From: Rhodopseudomonas palustris JSC-3b
GTDB lineage: Bacteria > Pseudomonadota > Alphaproteobacteria > Rhizobiales > Xanthobacteraceae
Direction: 5' to 3'
NCBI GenBank assembly: GCA_000504425.1
Contig: KI632513.1
Coordinates: forward strand, 723,540-787,539
Length of the DNA: 64,000 nucleotides
A model generated the notes under the pieces. The model saw only the letters and a list, made by a program, of their open reading frames with translations, was not told the origin of the DNA and searched no databases. Below are positions 47,989 to 59,930 of this stretch, piece by piece (the stretch's first letter is position 1; each line of letters opens with the position of its first letter). Position numbers and translations under genes: made by a program.

Positions 47989-48068
47989 GCGCGCGACAAA
48001 GCATGATTCTAGAGCCTGCTCGGTTCTGGTTATCCAAACTGGACAGGCGCTAGTCGCCGGGAGAATGC

Positions 48069-50384
48069 ATGGCGTCATCTAAAACGACTGAAGATCTGCA
48101 AGCCGCGGCTCTGTGGTATCACCGCCAGCCGCGGCCAGGAAAACTCGAAATCAGGGCCGTCAAGCCGCTGGCCAACCAGCGCGATCTGGCCCTGGCCTAC
48201 ACCCCCGGCGTCGCCGCCGCCTGCAACGCCATTTCAGCCGATCCCAACCAGGCCGCCAACTACACGGTACGCGGCAATCTGGTCGCCGTGGTGACCAACG
48301 GCACCGCCGTGCTCGGGCTCGGCAATATCGGGCCGCTCGCTGCCAAGCCGGTGATGGAAGGCAAGGCGGTGCTCTTCAAGAAATTCGCCGACATCGACGT
48401 GTTCGACATCGAGCTGAATGCCGACACCGTCGAGCGCGTGGTCGAGACCGTGGCCGCGCTGGAGCCGACCTTTGGCGGCATCAATCTCGAGGACATCAAG
48501 GGACCGGAGTGCTTCGAGATCGAAGCGCAGCTCAAGGAGCGCATGAAGATCCCGGTGTTCCACGATGATCAGCATGGCACTGCGATCATTGTCGGCGCGG
48601 CGGTCAAGAACGCGCTGCTGCTCAAGGGCAAGAAGCTCAGCGAGGTTAAGATCGTTGCCTCCGGCGCGGGCGCCGCGGCGCTGGCCTGCCTGAACCTGCT
48701 GGTGTCGCTTGGCGCTGACCGCAAGAACATCTGGGTCTCCGACCTGGAAGGCGTGGTCTATGAAGGCCGCACCAAGCTGATGGATCGCTGGAAGGCGGTC
48801 TATGCCCAGAAGACCGACAAGCGCACGCTCGCCGAGGTGATCGGCGGCGCTGACATCTTCCTCGGCCTGTCCGGTCCGAATGTGCTGTCCGCGGACATGG
48901 TCAAGGAGATGGCCGACAAGCCGCTGGTAATGGCGCTCGCCAACCCGACCCCGGAGATCATGCCGGACGTGGTACGGCAGGCGCGGCCGGACGCCTTGAT
49001 CTGCACCGGCCGCTCGGATTTTCCGAACCAGGTCAACAACGTCCTGTGCTTTCCCTACATCTTCCGTGGAGCGCTCGATGTCGGCGCCACCGCCATCAAC
49101 GAGGAGATGAAGATCGCCGCGGTCGAGGCGATCGCCCAGCTGGCGCGCGATCCGCCGGCCGATCCGGCCTCGGCGGGCTTCGATAGCGAAGGTGGGCTGG
49201 GTTTTGGTCCGGGATCGCTGATCCCGAGCCCGTTCGACTCGCGGCTGATCCTGCGCATCGCGCCGGCCGTGGCGCGCGCGGCAATGGAGAGCGGCGTCGC
49301 CACTCGGCCGATCAACAATTTCGACGACTATTATGCCCAGCTCGAACGCTTCGCGTTCCGCTCCGGTCTGGTGATGAAGCCGCTGTTCGCCAAGGCCAAG
49401 GCCGAGCCGATGCGGGTGATCTATGCCGACGGCGAAGAGGAGCGGGTGCTGCTCGCGGTCCAGGTGATCCTGGAGGAAAAGCTCGCGCAGCCGATCCTGG
49501 TCGGGCGGCCGGCGGTGGTCGAGGCGCAGATCAAGAAGTCCGGGTTGTCGATCCGGGCTGGCGTCGATTTCGACCTGGTCAACCCGCAGGACGATCCGCG
49601 CTACCGCTCCTATGTGCAGTCCTATATCAGCATTGCCGGCCGAGCCGGGGTCACCCCTGCGGCGGCCCGCACCGTGGTGCGCACCAACTCCACGGTGATC
49701 GCCGCGCTCGCGGTTGCGCGCGGTGAGGCGGATGCCATGATCTGCGGTCTCGACGGCCGCTTCATGAACCATCTGCGGCATGTGCGCGATGTGATCGGTT
49801 CGCGCCCCGGCGTGTCCGATTACGCGGCCTTGGCGCTGATGATCACCAGCAAGGGCGCGATCTTCATCGCCGATACCCAGGTCCGTCCCAACCCGACCGC
49901 GGAAGAACTGGCCGAGATCGCGGCGCTGGCGGCGGTGCATGTGCAGCGCTTCAATATCAAGCCCAAGATCGCGTTCCTGTCGCATTCGGATTTCGGCAGC
50001 TACACCACCGAATCCGCGCTCAAGATGCGGCGCGCCACCGCGATCCTGGCGGAGCGCCATCCGGAGATCGAGGCTGACGGCGAGATGCAGGGCGACACCG
50101 CGCTGCTGAAGCAGGCGCGCGAGCTGATCCTGCCGCATTCGCGGCTGGAGGGCGGCGCCAACGTGCTGATCATGCCCAATCTCGATACCGCCAACGTCGC
50201 CTATCAGATGATCAAGGTGCTCGGCGATGCGTTGCCGGTCGGCCCGATCCTGATCGGTCCGGCGCGGCCGGCACATATTCTGACGCCTTCGGTATCGCCG
50301 CGCGGCATCCTCAACATGACCGCGGTCGCTGTGGTGGAAGCACAGGAACGGGCCGGGCGTCATCAGCCGAACATGTTCGGCTGA
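48069..50384 (+). CDS. maeB: NADP-dependent malic enzyme with phosphotransacetylase-like domain
   Basis: Oxidative decarboxylation of malate to pyruvate, giving NADPH. 771 residues, the long MaeB form. The malic-enzyme half (about 1-430) has [55 protein letters not shown] and the nucleotide loop [16 protein letters not shown]. The C-terminal half (about 435-771) is PTA-like and in known family members is regulatory rather than catalytic. Linked to gluconeogenesis and, in rhizobia, to C4-dicarboxylate use. Confidence 0.96.
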   Translation: MASSKTTEDLQAAALWYHRQPRPGKLEIRAVKPLANQRDLALAYTPGVAAACNAISADPNQAANYTVRGNLVAVVTNGTAVLGLGNIGPLAAKPVMEGKAVLFKKFADIDVFDIELNADTVERVVETVAALEPTFGGINLEDIKGPECFEIEAQLKERMKIPVFHDDQHGTAIIVGAAVKNALLLKGKKLSEVKIVASGAGAAALACLNLLVSLGADRKNIWVSDLEGVVYEGRTKLMDRWKAVYAQKTDKRTLAEVIGGADIFLGLSGPNVLSADMVKEMADKPLVMALANPTPEIMPDVVRQARPDALICTGRSDFPNQVNNVLCFPYIFRGALDVGATAINEEMKIAAVEAIAQLARDPPADPASAGFDSEGGLGFGPGSLIPSPFDSRLILRIAPAVARAAMESGVATRPINNFDDYYAQLERFAFRSGLVMKPLFAKAKAEPMRVIYADGEEERVLLAVQVILEEKLAQPILVGRPAVVEAQIKKSGLSIRAGVDFDLVNPQDDPRYRSYVQSYISIAGRAGVTPAAARTVVRTNSTVIAALAVARGEADAMICGLDGRFMNHLRHVRDVIGSRPGVSDYAALALMITSKGAIFIADTQVRPNPTAEELAEIAALAAVHVQRFNIKPKIAFLSHSDFGSYTTESALKMRRATAILAERHPEIEADGEMQGDTALLKQARELILPHSRLEGGANVLIMPNLDTANVAYQMIKVLGDALPVGPILIGPARPAHILTPSVSPRGILNMTAVAVVEAQERAGRHQPNMFG

Positions 50385-50572
50385 TTGGCATAGCGGTAAA
50401 TTGAGCGGCGGCGCAGGGCAATGCGCCGCTTCCAGCACCGCGCGCGGGTAACCGCGTCGCGGATCGCCGTTGTGGCAGGGGATGACGGCTGCAGATCGTT
50501 TGAAAAGCGCCTGTTGAGCGCTCATACTCCGGCGGCATCGATTGGCGCATCAGCCGTCTCGTGGGGTCGACC

Positions 50573-51034
50573 ATGCCTGCCGTCATCAGCTTTGGACGTT
50601 TTCTGTTCGCGGTGCTGTTCATCGTTTCGGGGGCGTTCAAACTGCTCGATCTGACCGCGACCTCGGAGCTGATGGCCAAGATCGCCATCCCTGAGATGCT
50701 GACCAGCTACACCACCGAGTTGGAAACGATGGCCGGCATGCCGATGGCGAAGATGTTGGCGATCGCGGCTGGCGGCACCGAACTGCTGTGCGGGGTGATG
50801 ATCGGCCTCAATGTCGGCGCGCGCTATTTTGCGCTGCTGCTGATCCTGTTCATGATCGGCATGACCTATCTGCAGCACCCGTTCTGGAATCAGACCGGGC
50901 CGGAAGGCGCCAACACCCTGCTGCACGCGCTGAAGAACATCTCGCTGATCGGCGCGCTGTTCATCATCGTCGGCATCGGCCGCGGTCCGCAGCCGGCCGC
51001 TGCCCCCGCCGAGCCGAGCTACGCCGAAGAGTAG
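50573..51034 (+). CDS. DoxX family membrane protein
   Basis: 153 residues with four membrane helices. The start is the ATG at 50573 (MPAVISFGRFLFAVLFIVSGAFKLLDL), six bases after GGGG. The first helix with its GRxLFxxxFIxSGxxKL-type pattern and the AGGTELLCGVMIGLNV segment fit the DoxX/SURF4-like family. Members have been tied to quinone or redox functions, but none can be assigned here. Confidence 0.85.
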   Translation: MPAVISFGRFLFAVLFIVSGAFKLLDLTATSELMAKIAIPEMLTSYTTELETMAGMPMAKMLAIAAGGTELLCGVMIGLNVGARYFALLLILFMIGMTYLQHPFWNQTGPEGANTLLHALKNISLIGALFIIVGIGRGPQPAAAPAEPSYAEE

Positions 51035-51236
51035 CGCCGAGGTCGGGTCGCCCAGCTTGCTGAGGCGAGTGCGCCGCCGCAGCTGGCTGCGCGCGATATT
51101 GCGCTGCAACCGCTTTCGGAACTGAAGCCAGCGAAAAACCCTCGCTCGGATACCTTGCGCCGCAGGGCTGCGCTGCTAAAGTTTCGTCAAAATCAGTTCC
51201 ACGTCGGTCCTCGCGGACCGCGGAAAGATCGATCGT

Positions 51237-52304
51237 ATGAAACATGAAACGCGGGACCGCGTCGCCGTGACGGCGCGGGATCCGCAGGGAGACCTTGCCG
51301 CTGATGGCGCAGCGGCGATGCCGCATGACCATGCGCTGCATGCGCATGACAGCGTCTACGCCGCGCTCGACCTCGGCACCAATAATTGCCGGCTGCTGAT
51401 CGCCCGCCCGAGCGGCGACGGCTTTCGCGTGGTCGATTCCTTCTCACGCATCATCCGCCTCGGCGAAGGGGTGAGCAGCAGCGGCCGGATCAGCGAAGCG
51501 GCGATCGACCGCGCCATTGCGGCGCTCTCGGTCTGTAGCGAAAAAATCCAGGCACGCAACGCCAAGCGGCTGCGGCTGATCGCCACCGAGGCGTGCCGGG
51601 CCGCCGCCAATGCCGACCATTTTCTCGATCGGGTCGCGGCCGCGACCGGGATCCGGCTGGAGGTGATCGACCGCCGCACCGAGGCCCATCTGGCGGTGCT
51701 GGGCTGTGCGCCCTTGATCGATCCGCACGGGCGGGGCGCGGTGCTGTTCGACATCGGCGGCGGGTCGAGCGAATTGGTGCGGATCGAGCGCGATGACAGC
51801 GGCGTGCCGCATATCAAGGGCTGGATGTCGATCCCGCTCGGCGTGGTGACGCTCGCCGAGCATTTTGGTGGCAAGGTGGTGTCGGATCAGACCTATCACG
51901 CCATGATGCGGGAGGTGACCGCCCATGTCGCGCCGTTTGCGGAGCGCTATGGCGATGATCTCGCCGGGCTGCATCTGCTCGGCACCTCCGGCACCGTCAC
52001 CACGCTCGCTGGCATCTATCTCGATCTGTCGCGCTATGACCGGCGCCGGGTCGATGGCATCTGGCTCAGCGATGACGAGCTGACCGACACCATCGCCAAG
52101 CTGCACGCCATGAGTTACCACGACCGCGCCAGCAACCATTGCATCGGCGTCGAGCGTGCTGACCTGGTGCTGGCTGGCTGCGCCATCCTGGATGCGATCC
52201 GCCGCAGTTTTCCGCTGCCGCGGCTGCGGGTCGCCGATCGCGGGCTGCGCGAGGGCATGCTGGTGCAGATGATGCGCGAGGACGGCGCGATCGCGGTGGC
52301 GTAG
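51237..52304 (+). CDS. Ppx/GppA family phosphatase, short form
   Basis: 355 residues: an N-terminal disordered stretch (about 1-37), then one ASKHA-fold domain with YAALDLGTNNCRLLIARP, LIATEACRAAANA, VLFDIGGGSSELVRI and LLGTSGTVTTLAGI. Unlike the ppx product at 41650 it lacks the HD-like C-terminal region. It may act on pppGpp or polyphosphate. The next gene, rlmE, starts 62 bases downstream; this pairing recurs in alphaproteobacteria. Confidence 0.9.
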   Translation: MKHETRDRVAVTARDPQGDLAADGAAAMPHDHALHAHDSVYAALDLGTNNCRLLIARPSGDGFRVVDSFSRIIRLGEGVSSSGRISEAAIDRAIAALSVCSEKIQARNAKRLRLIATEACRAAANADHFLDRVAAATGIRLEVIDRRTEAHLAVLGCAPLIDPHGRGAVLFDIGGGSSELVRIERDDSGVPHIKGWMSIPLGVVTLAEHFGGKVVSDQTYHAMMREVTAHVAPFAERYGDDLAGLHLLGTSGTVTTLAGIYLDLSRYDRRRVDGIWLSDDELTDTIAKLHAMSYHDRASNHCIGVERADLVLAGCAILDAIRRSFPLPRLRVADRGLREGMLVQMMREDGAIAVA

Positions 52305-52366
52305 CCTTCGCAGCGCCGCCCGCGCTGTGCTACAGCTCGCCCTGATCTCAAAGGCAAGCAGCGGAT

Positions 52367-53080
52367 ATGGCCAAGGACAGCACCGGACGGATGCGCGTCA
52401 CCGTCAAAAGCGGTGGCAGACTGAAATTGTCGTCGAAGCTCTGGCTGGAACGCCAGCTCAACGACCCTTACGTGGCGCAGGCCAAGCGCGACGGCTATCG
52501 CTCGCGTGCCGCCTACAAGCTCTTGGAAATCGACGACAAGCACCGCTTCCTGAAGCCGGGCGGGGTGGTGGTCGATCTTGGTGCTGCGCCTGGCGGCTGG
52601 AGCCAGATCGCCGCCAAGCGGGTCGGCGCCGCCGAGGGTAAGGGCAAGGTGGTGGCGATCGACCTGCTGGAAATGCCGGAAATCCCCGGGGTCGAATTCG
52701 CCCAGCTCGATTTCCTCAGCCAGGATGCGCCCGACCGGCTGCTTGAGATGATCGGCGGCAAGGTCGATGTGGTGATGTCCGATATGGCGGCCAACACCAC
52801 CGGCCATCGCAAGACTGACCAGCTGCGCATCGTCGGCCTGGTGGAAGACGCCGCGGCGTTTGCCTGCGAGGTGTTGAAGCCCGGTGGTACTTTCCTTGCG
52901 AAGGTATTCCAGAGCGGCGCCGACGCCACGCTGATGGCGCAGCTCAAGCGCGACTTCGCCACCGTCAAGCACGTCAAGCCGCAAGCTAGCCGCAAGGACT
53001 CCTCGGAGCGCTATGTGCTGGCGATCGGGTATCGCGGCGACGGCCGGGCTCCTCAGGCCGAACACGGCTGGGATACGTAG
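52367..53080 (+). CDS. rlmE: 23S rRNA (U2552) 2'-O-methyltransferase
   Basis: RrmJ/FtsJ-type enzyme, 237 residues. [22 protein letters not shown] is the family N-terminus with the first catalytic Lys. The SAM motif is [18 protein letters not shown]. The other catalytic residues are Asp in [17 protein letters not shown], Lys in [10 protein letters not shown], and Glu in [13 protein letters not shown]. Complete K-D-K-E tetrad. Confidence 0.96.
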   Translation: MAKDSTGRMRVTVKSGGRLKLSSKLWLERQLNDPYVAQAKRDGYRSRAAYKLLEIDDKHRFLKPGGVVVDLGAAPGGWSQIAAKRVGAAEGKGKVVAIDLLEMPEIPGVEFAQLDFLSQDAPDRLLEMIGGKVDVVMSDMAANTTGHRKTDQLRIVGLVEDAAAFACEVLKPGGTFLAKVFQSGADATLMAQLKRDFATVKHVKPQASRKDSSERYVLAIGYRGDGRAPQAEHGWDT

Positions 53081-53243
53081 ATTCACGGGCTTGCTGCGCG
53101 TGTGTCCTGTGCAAGACTTCTAGTAGGAGTTGGTTGCAATTACTTGATTCACAGCAAAATATCAGCTGAGGTAATTAGGTACACACGACCCGAAGGAACT
53201 CCTCCTACGCTTAAGCTATTCGAGAGAGCGAATCGGTGCAGCA

Positions 53244-53414
53244 ATGGATATCCCGACTCCGATGTGCCGGTCGTGTGGTGTAGATCGCGAACTCGTAGAA
53301 GTTGAGCACGCGAATGGAAGCTTCGACGTGCCACATTTTCGGTGCCCGACCTGCCATAGTGTCCTGAGGCTGGCGGTGCGGATCGACGATGAGGCGGGGC
53401 CTTCAGACAAGTAG
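53244..53414 (+). CDS. Small zinc-ribbon protein
   Basis: 56 residues from the ATG at 53244 to the TAG at 53414. Two CXXC knuckles, MCRSCG near the start and FRCPTCHS in the middle, should bind one zinc. The second half reads LRLAVRIDDEAGPSDK. Similar small zinc-ribbon proteins are common in Bradyrhizobium, from memory. No clear ribosome site. The surrounding DNA is lower in GC than its neighbours, so this may be an acquired segment. Function unknown; nucleic-acid or protein binding is a guess. Confidence 0.65.
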   Translation: MDIPTPMCRSCGVDRELVEVEHANGSFDVPHFRCPTCHSVLRLAVRIDDEAGPSDK

Positions 53415-53687
53415 CTCGATCACACAAAGGTCGCCTTGTCCGCATGACCAGACCGTCGCCGTGGTGAACGAGTGAACGGTCTCAGCTACGTTGCCAACAA
53501 ACCTCGTCACTTTTCGAGGCAAGAAACTTTCCGATCATCCTCACATCCGTTCTGAGTGAAGCCGATCATAGCCACGCTGCAACGTGGGCCGCGCCCTTGC
53601 GCCGGTCAGCGAGCGGCGGTGTCGTGGCACGGTAAGCGCGAAGCATCAAGCGTCAACAGCAAGCGCCCAGCGGCGGCTGGTGCTTGG

Positions 53688-55160
53688 TCATAGCCGCTGA
53701 TCGCGGGTGTCCGGCGTGGTTTCGTTGGCGGCCTTTTCTGCCGCCTGCGCCGCGCCCTTGCGGCTGGAAATCTCCATCGCCTTGCGTCCGGAGATCTCGT
53801 GGCCGGCGTCGTCCGGCAGCTTCCAGAAGAAATACGCCGATAGTGCCGACAGCACCGCCACCACCAGAAAGGCTGGCGCAAAGGCTTCGGCCGACAGCTC
53901 GGTCAGCCCGCGCCATTGCATGGTGGTTTCAACGCATAGCGCGCCGACCGCGACCCCGGTCGAGATTGCCAGTTGCTGATTGACGCTGACCAGCGTGGTG
54001 GCGCGGCTCATTTTCGCGGTCTCGACCTCGGCATAGGCCACGGTGTTAATCGCGGTGAATTGCAGCGAGCGGAAGAAGCCGCCGATCGCCAAAATCAGTG
54101 TGATCAGCAGCAGCGGCGTCGCCGGCGTGAATAGCGCGCAGGCGGCGAGAAACAGCGAACTGACCACCGCGTTGATAATCATGATGTTGCGAAAACCGAA
54201 CGTGCGGATGATGCGCGCCGCCAGCGGCTTCATGCTCATTGCGCCCGCGGAGGAGGCGAAGGTGACGAGGCCCGATTGAAATGGCGTCAGGCCAAAACCG
54301 ATCTGCAGCAATAGCGGCAGCAGGAACGGCAGCGCGCCGATCCCGATCCGGAACACAAAACCGCCGATGATGCTGGCGCGCAGCGTCGCCAGCCGCAGCA
54401 GCGAGAAATCCAGCACCGGCGAAGCGGTTTTGCGGGCGTGCAGCACATAGAGCGTCATGGCGACTATGCCGGTGCTGATCAGCGCCGCCACCACCGGCCA
54501 GGGCAGCATGTTCAGCCCGGCCACGGAGAAGCCGAACGCGATGCCGGCCAGTCCGATCCCGGCCATCACCATGCCATACAGATCGAACGGCTCGGGCGCG
54601 TCGCTGCGGATCGGATCGATATAGCGCTGCGCCAGCACGATGCCGACCAGGCCGATCGGGATGTTGATCAGAAAGATCCAGTGCCACGAGAAGTAAGTGG
54701 TGATGAAACCACCGAGCGGTGGCCCGATCACCGGGCCGATCAGCGCCGGCACCGTCATCCACGCCATCGCGCCGACCAGCGCGCTTTTGTCGATCGAGCG
54801 CAGCAGCACCAGGCGCCCGACCGGCGTCATCATCGCGCCGCCGAGCCCTTGCAGTATGCGCGCCGCGACGAAATCGGTGATCGAGTGCGACAGCGCGCAG
54901 CCGATCGAGCCGACCATGAACACCGCGATCGCCGCTGAAAACACCGTGCGCGCGCCAAAGCGATCGGCGGTCCAACCCGAGGCCGGAATGAACACGGCCA
55001 GCGACAGCAGATAGGAGGTGATCGCCAGCTTCAGCGTCAGCGGGCTGGTGCCGATGTCGGCGGCAATCGCCGGCAGCGAGGTCGCAATCACCGTCGCGTC
55101 CATGTTTTCCATGAACAACGCGGCGGCGACGATCAGGGGGATCAGGCGTTCCTTGGGCAA
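53688..55160 (-). CDS. MFS transporter, DHA2-type drug/H+ antiporter
   Basis: 490 residues with about 14 membrane helices. The first helix is PLIVAAALFMENMDATVIATSLPAIA, with the D-x-T-motif typical of the DHA2 group. Motif A-like GWTADRFGARTVF and motif C-like VPALIGPVIGPPLGG are present. The start is taken as a TTG at 55160 because upstream in-frame codons lead to a stop without ATG or GTG; no ribosome site is obvious. The C-terminus is soluble and charged (KAMEISSRKGAAQAAEK). No regulator gene lies next to it. Confidence 0.88.
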   Translation of the reverse strand: MPKERLIPLIVAAALFMENMDATVIATSLPAIAADIGTSPLTLKLAITSYLLSLAVFIPASGWTADRFGARTVFSAAIAVFMVGSIGCALSHSITDFVAARILQGLGGAMMTPVGRLVLLRSIDKSALVGAMAWMTVPALIGPVIGPPLGGFITTYFSWHWIFLINIPIGLVGIVLAQRYIDPIRSDAPEPFDLYGMVMAGIGLAGIAFGFSVAGLNMLPWPVVAALISTGIVAMTLYVLHARKTASPVLDFSLLRLATLRASIIGGFVFRIGIGALPFLLPLLLQIGFGLTPFQSGLVTFASSAGAMSMKPLAARIIRTFGFRNIMIINAVVSSLFLAACALFTPATPLLLITLILAIGGFFRSLQFTAINTVAYAEVETAKMSRATTLVSVNQQLAISTGVAVGALCVETTMQWRGLTELSAEAFAPAFLVVAVLSALSAYFFWKLPDDAGHEISGRKAMEISSRKGAAQAAEKAANETTPDTRDQRL

Positions 55161-55293
55161 GGAGGTCTCGCTGGCCGGCTGGGAAGTGGCGCAGAGCGCC
55201 TGGGCGGACGGGCTGAGCTGCGCTTTACCATCGCAGCACTATTGCGGATAGCGGCGGCGCTCCTAAATCCTGCGTGACCACAGGAGGTCCACC

Positions 55294-55542
55294 ATGATCT
55301 ACATCCTCGCTGCGCTGCTGCCGCCGATTGGCTTGCTGGTGAACGGCCAGCCCTTGTCGGCGGTGTTCAATGTCATCCTGCTGGTGGTCTGTCTGGTGCT
55401 GGGGATGTTGTTCCATCCGCTGCTGTTCGTGCCCTCGGTTCACGCGCTGATTGCGGTGCGGATGAAGCGCGAGGAGCGCATGCACCAGGAAGTGGTGGAG
55501 GCGATCCGCCAGCACGGCCCGCCGCCGGGCTACCGGCGCTGA
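55294..55542 (+). CDS. Small membrane protein, Pmp3/YqaE-like
   Basis: 82 residues. CAGGAGG precedes the ATG. Two helices (MIYILAALLPPIGLLVNG and VFNVILLVVCLVLGMLFHPLLFVPSVHAL) match the ILxxxLPPxxVF...NLLLTLLxxxPGxxHAL outline of Pmp3/YqaE proteins, with an insertion in the second helix. The last 25 residues are charged and cytoplasmic (RMKREERMHQEVVEAIRQHG). The family is linked to membrane potential and stress. Confidence 0.65.
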   Translation: MIYILAALLPPIGLLVNGQPLSAVFNVILLVVCLVLGMLFHPLLFVPSVHALIAVRMKREERMHQEVVEAIRQHGPPPGYRR

Positions 55543-55774
55543 CGGGCGTGCAGCGCAGCCCGGAGCGGTCGCCGCGGCCGCTCCGGATGCAGCCAGCCTG
55601 GCGCAGGGCAGCCATTCCCGGGGTCCCATCTCGACTTTGGGCCTAGGCATCGGCAGCCCTCCATGCTATCGACCCGCGCCAACCCCCATCGATGGGCTCG
55701 ATTCGGCGGCGGTGCTTTCGCATCGCGGCGCCGAAAACCCATTTCTGGGACAACGCGGCAATTGGGGCCGCTGA

Positions 55775-57280
<1,506 letters not shown>

Positions 57281-57303
57281 CGCTGCACAGCGCTGCGAAC
57301 GAT

Positions 57304-57330
57304 GGTGAGCTGCCGGCGCGGCAGCTCACC
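57304..57330 (+). terminator. Terminator hairpin after guaB
   Basis: Perfect 12-bp stem GGTGAGCTGCCG / CGGCAGCTCACC with a GCG loop, 23 bases after the stop. No T-run. Confidence 0.65.
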
Positions 57331-57398
57331 CGCCGCAGTTGGCGAGCGCGGCGCGCTCGCTTACAGTTCCCTGATTGAACAACATCAGGGAAGACGAC

Positions 57399-58430
57399 AT
57401 GTCCAAGGGCCAGCGTATCGTTCTTGCGTCGCGACCAGCCGGCGAGCCTGCACCCGACAATTTCCGCCTCGAAGACTATGACATTGCCAGCCCCGGTGAA
57501 GGGCAGGTGCTGCTGCGCACGATCTGGCTGTCGCTCGATCCCTATATGCGCGGCCGCATGAGCGATGGCCCGTCCTATGCCGCGCCGGTGCCGATCGACG
57601 GCGTGATGGAAGGTGGAACGGTGTGCGAGGTGATCGAGTCGCGATCGCCAGGCCTTGCGGCCGGCGACATCGTGCTGGCTCACAGCGGCTGGCAGAGCCA
57701 CGCGCTGGTCGATGGTCGCGGGCTGCGCAAGATCGATCCCCATCTCGCACCGATTTCCACCGCGCTTGGCGTGCTCGGCATGCCGGGCATGACCGCCTAT
57801 ACCGGACTGCTCGCGATCGGCAATCCGCAGCCCGGCGAGACCGTGGTGGTGGCGGCGGCGTCCGGCGCGGTCGGTTCGGCGGTCGGGCAGATCGCCAAGA
57901 TCAAAGGCGCGCGCGCCATCGGCATCGCCGGCGGCAAGGACAAATGCGACTACGTGGTCAAGGAACTCGGCTTCGACGCCTGTCTTGATCACCGCGATGC
58001 TGATCTCGCCGCGCAGCTCAAGGACGCCTGCCCCAAGGGCATCGACGTGTACTTTGAAAATGTCGGCGGCAAGGTGTTCGAGGCGGTGTATCCGCGGCTC
58101 AACAATTTTGCGCGCATTCCGGTGTGTGGTTTGATCGCCGACTACAACACCATTTTCGGCCCCGATACGCCGACGCCGAAATGGGCCAATTCAATCATGC
58201 GTGCGATCCTGGTGAAGCGGCTCACCTTCCGCGGCTTCATCGTCACCGACTTTGCCGCCATGCATGGCGATTTCCTGCGCGACATGGGCCAGTGGGTGCG
58301 TGAGGGCCGCGTCAAATATCGCGAGTTCGTCACCGAAGGTTTGGCGAGCGCGCCCGAGGCGTTTATCGGGCTGCTGCGCGGCGCCAATTTTGGCAAGCAG
58401 CTGGTGCGGATCGGGCCCGATCGCAGCTAG
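57399..58430 (+). CDS. NADP-dependent MDR-family oxidoreductase (CurA/leukotriene B4 reductase type)
   Basis: 343 residues from the ATG at 57399 (MSKGQRIVLASRPAG), after CAGGGAAG. Zinc-free medium-chain reductase: no Cys cluster, GroES-like half with LSLDPYMRGRMSDGPSYAAPV, and Rossmann half with VVVAAASGAVGSAVGQIAKIKGARAIGIAGG. The C-terminal LTFRGFIV and LLRGANFGKQLVRIG match prostaglandin/alkenal reductases. It probably reduces an activated double bond; the physiological substrate is unknown. Confidence 0.92.
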   Translation: MSKGQRIVLASRPAGEPAPDNFRLEDYDIASPGEGQVLLRTIWLSLDPYMRGRMSDGPSYAAPVPIDGVMEGGTVCEVIESRSPGLAAGDIVLAHSGWQSHALVDGRGLRKIDPHLAPISTALGVLGMPGMTAYTGLLAIGNPQPGETVVVAAASGAVGSAVGQIAKIKGARAIGIAGGKDKCDYVVKELGFDACLDHRDADLAAQLKDACPKGIDVYFENVGGKVFEAVYPRLNNFARIPVCGLIADYNTIFGPDTPTPKWANSIMRAILVKRLTFRGFIVTDFAAMHGDFLRDMGQWVREGRVKYREFVTEGLASAPEAFIGLLRGANFGKQLVRIGPDRS

Positions 58431-58586
58431 CGCGATCACGCGGCGTGTTGCGTGCGGTTGCAGGCAGTGCGGGATGCCTGCAACCGGCCTCGCTGAGCAG
58501 CAGGGGGCCGATTTCGCGCTGCGCATTCGGCCGCCGATCTGATAAAGCGGCATTCGACAAATCTCCCCACCTGCCGAAAGTGATCC

Positions 58587-59888
58587 ATGACGCCCGCAGC
58601 CAGGCTTTCCGCCGCCATTGAAGTGATCGAAACGATCGAAACCCAGCGGATTCCCGCCGCCCAGGCGCTCAAGGAATGGGGCACCGCGCATCGTTTCGCG
58701 GGCTCTGGTGACCGTGCCGCGATCGCCGGGCTGACCTGGGACGTGCTGCGCCGCCGCGCCTCCAGCGCGTTCCTGATGGATGACGACAGCGCCCGCGCCC
58801 GGGTGCTCGGCATGCTGAAGCTGGAACGCGGCCTTGATGGCGCCGCGGTCGCGGCGCTGTGCGACGGCAGCCGTTTTGCGCCGCAGCCGCTGAGCGAGGC
58901 CGAGCGTCAGGCGCTCGACAGCCGCACGCTCAACGACGCACCGGCCCATGTCGCCGGCGATTATCCGGAATGGCTCGACGGCGAACTCGCCGCGGTGTTC
59001 GGCGACGAACGGGTGGCCGAAGCCGCCGCGATGGCCAGCCGCGCGCCGCTCGATCTGCGCGTCAACACGCTGCGCGGCAAGCGCGAGAAGGTGCAGGCGC
59101 AGCTTGCCCATCTGCACGCTCAGCCGACGCCGTGGTCGCCGCTCGGGCTGCGCATCGAGCTTGGCGCCGATGCCCGCAATCCCGGCGTGCAGGCCGAAGA
59201 AGCGTTCATCAAGGGCGCGATCGAGGTGCAGGATGAGGGCTCGCAGCTCGCCGCGCTGCTGACGGCCGCCAAGCCGGGCGAGCAGGTGATCGACCTGTGC
59301 GCCGGCGCCGGCGGTAAGACCTTGGCGCTGGCCGCGATGATGCAGGGCAAGGGCCGGCTGATCGCCTCGGACGCTGACAAGCGCCAGCTCGCGCCGATCC
59401 ATGAGCGGCTGTCGCGCGCCGGGGTGCACAATGCCGAAATCCGCGCGCCGAAGGGCGAGGCCGATCCGCTGGCCGATATCCGCGGCTCGGCCGATCTGGT
59501 GGTGATCGACGCGCCGTGCACCGGCACCGGCACCTGGCGCCGCAACCCGGACGCCAAATGGCGGATGCGGCCGGGCGCGCTGGAAATCCGGCTGGCCGCG
59601 CAGCAGGCGGTGCTGGAGCGCGCCGCGCCGATGGTCAAGCCGGGCGGCCGGATCGCCTACATCACCTGTTCGGTGCTGGCTTCGGAAAATAACGCGCAGG
59701 TGCAAGGGTTTGTGGCCCGGCACCCGGAATTCGCCCCGGTGCCGCCGGCCGAGGTGGCGGCGGCGCTGTGGGATAAGGCCGAGGCCTTCTTGGCCGCGAC
59801 GCTGGTGTCGCCCGAGGGCCTGCTGATGACGCCGCGCCGCACCGGCACTGACGGGTTTTTCGTCAGCGTGCTGAAGAAGGCCGGCTGA
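58587..59888 (+). CDS. RsmB/NOP family RNA (cytosine-5) methyltransferase
   Basis: 433 residues. The SAM loop is VIDLCAGAGGKTLALAAMM. The two cysteines of RsmB/NOP enzymes are present in DAPCTGTGTWRRNPD and ITCSVLASENN; the first releases and the second attacks C6 of cytosine. The N-terminal part is RsmB-like but lacks a clear NusB domain, and KEWGTAHRFAGSGDRAAIAGLTWDVLRRR is typical of the alphaproteobacterial member encoded next to guaA. The target RNA position is not certain. Confidence 0.93.
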   Translation: MTPAARLSAAIEVIETIETQRIPAAQALKEWGTAHRFAGSGDRAAIAGLTWDVLRRRASSAFLMDDDSARARVLGMLKLERGLDGAAVAALCDGSRFAPQPLSEAERQALDSRTLNDAPAHVAGDYPEWLDGELAAVFGDERVAEAAAMASRAPLDLRVNTLRGKREKVQAQLAHLHAQPTPWSPLGLRIELGADARNPGVQAEEAFIKGAIEVQDEGSQLAALLTAAKPGEQVIDLCAGAGGKTLALAAMMQGKGRLIASDADKRQLAPIHERLSRAGVHNAEIRAPKGEADPLADIRGSADLVVIDAPCTGTGTWRRNPDAKWRMRPGALEIRLAAQQAVLERAAPMVKPGGRIAYITCSVLASENNAQVQGFVARHPEFAPVPPAEVAAALWDKAEAFLAATLVSPEGLLMTPRRTGTDGFFVSVLKKAG

Positions 59889-59930
59889 CGCCGTTTGCTG
59901 GCTCGCCAGCGTTGCCGCAGGCACGGCAAG

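Noticed and set aside
45961..48078. N-terminal extension of the SelO frame to 48078 on the minus strand
   Set aside because: It runs antisense through aspS, which is certain. SelO homologues start at the MSAHFRFDNSYA position.
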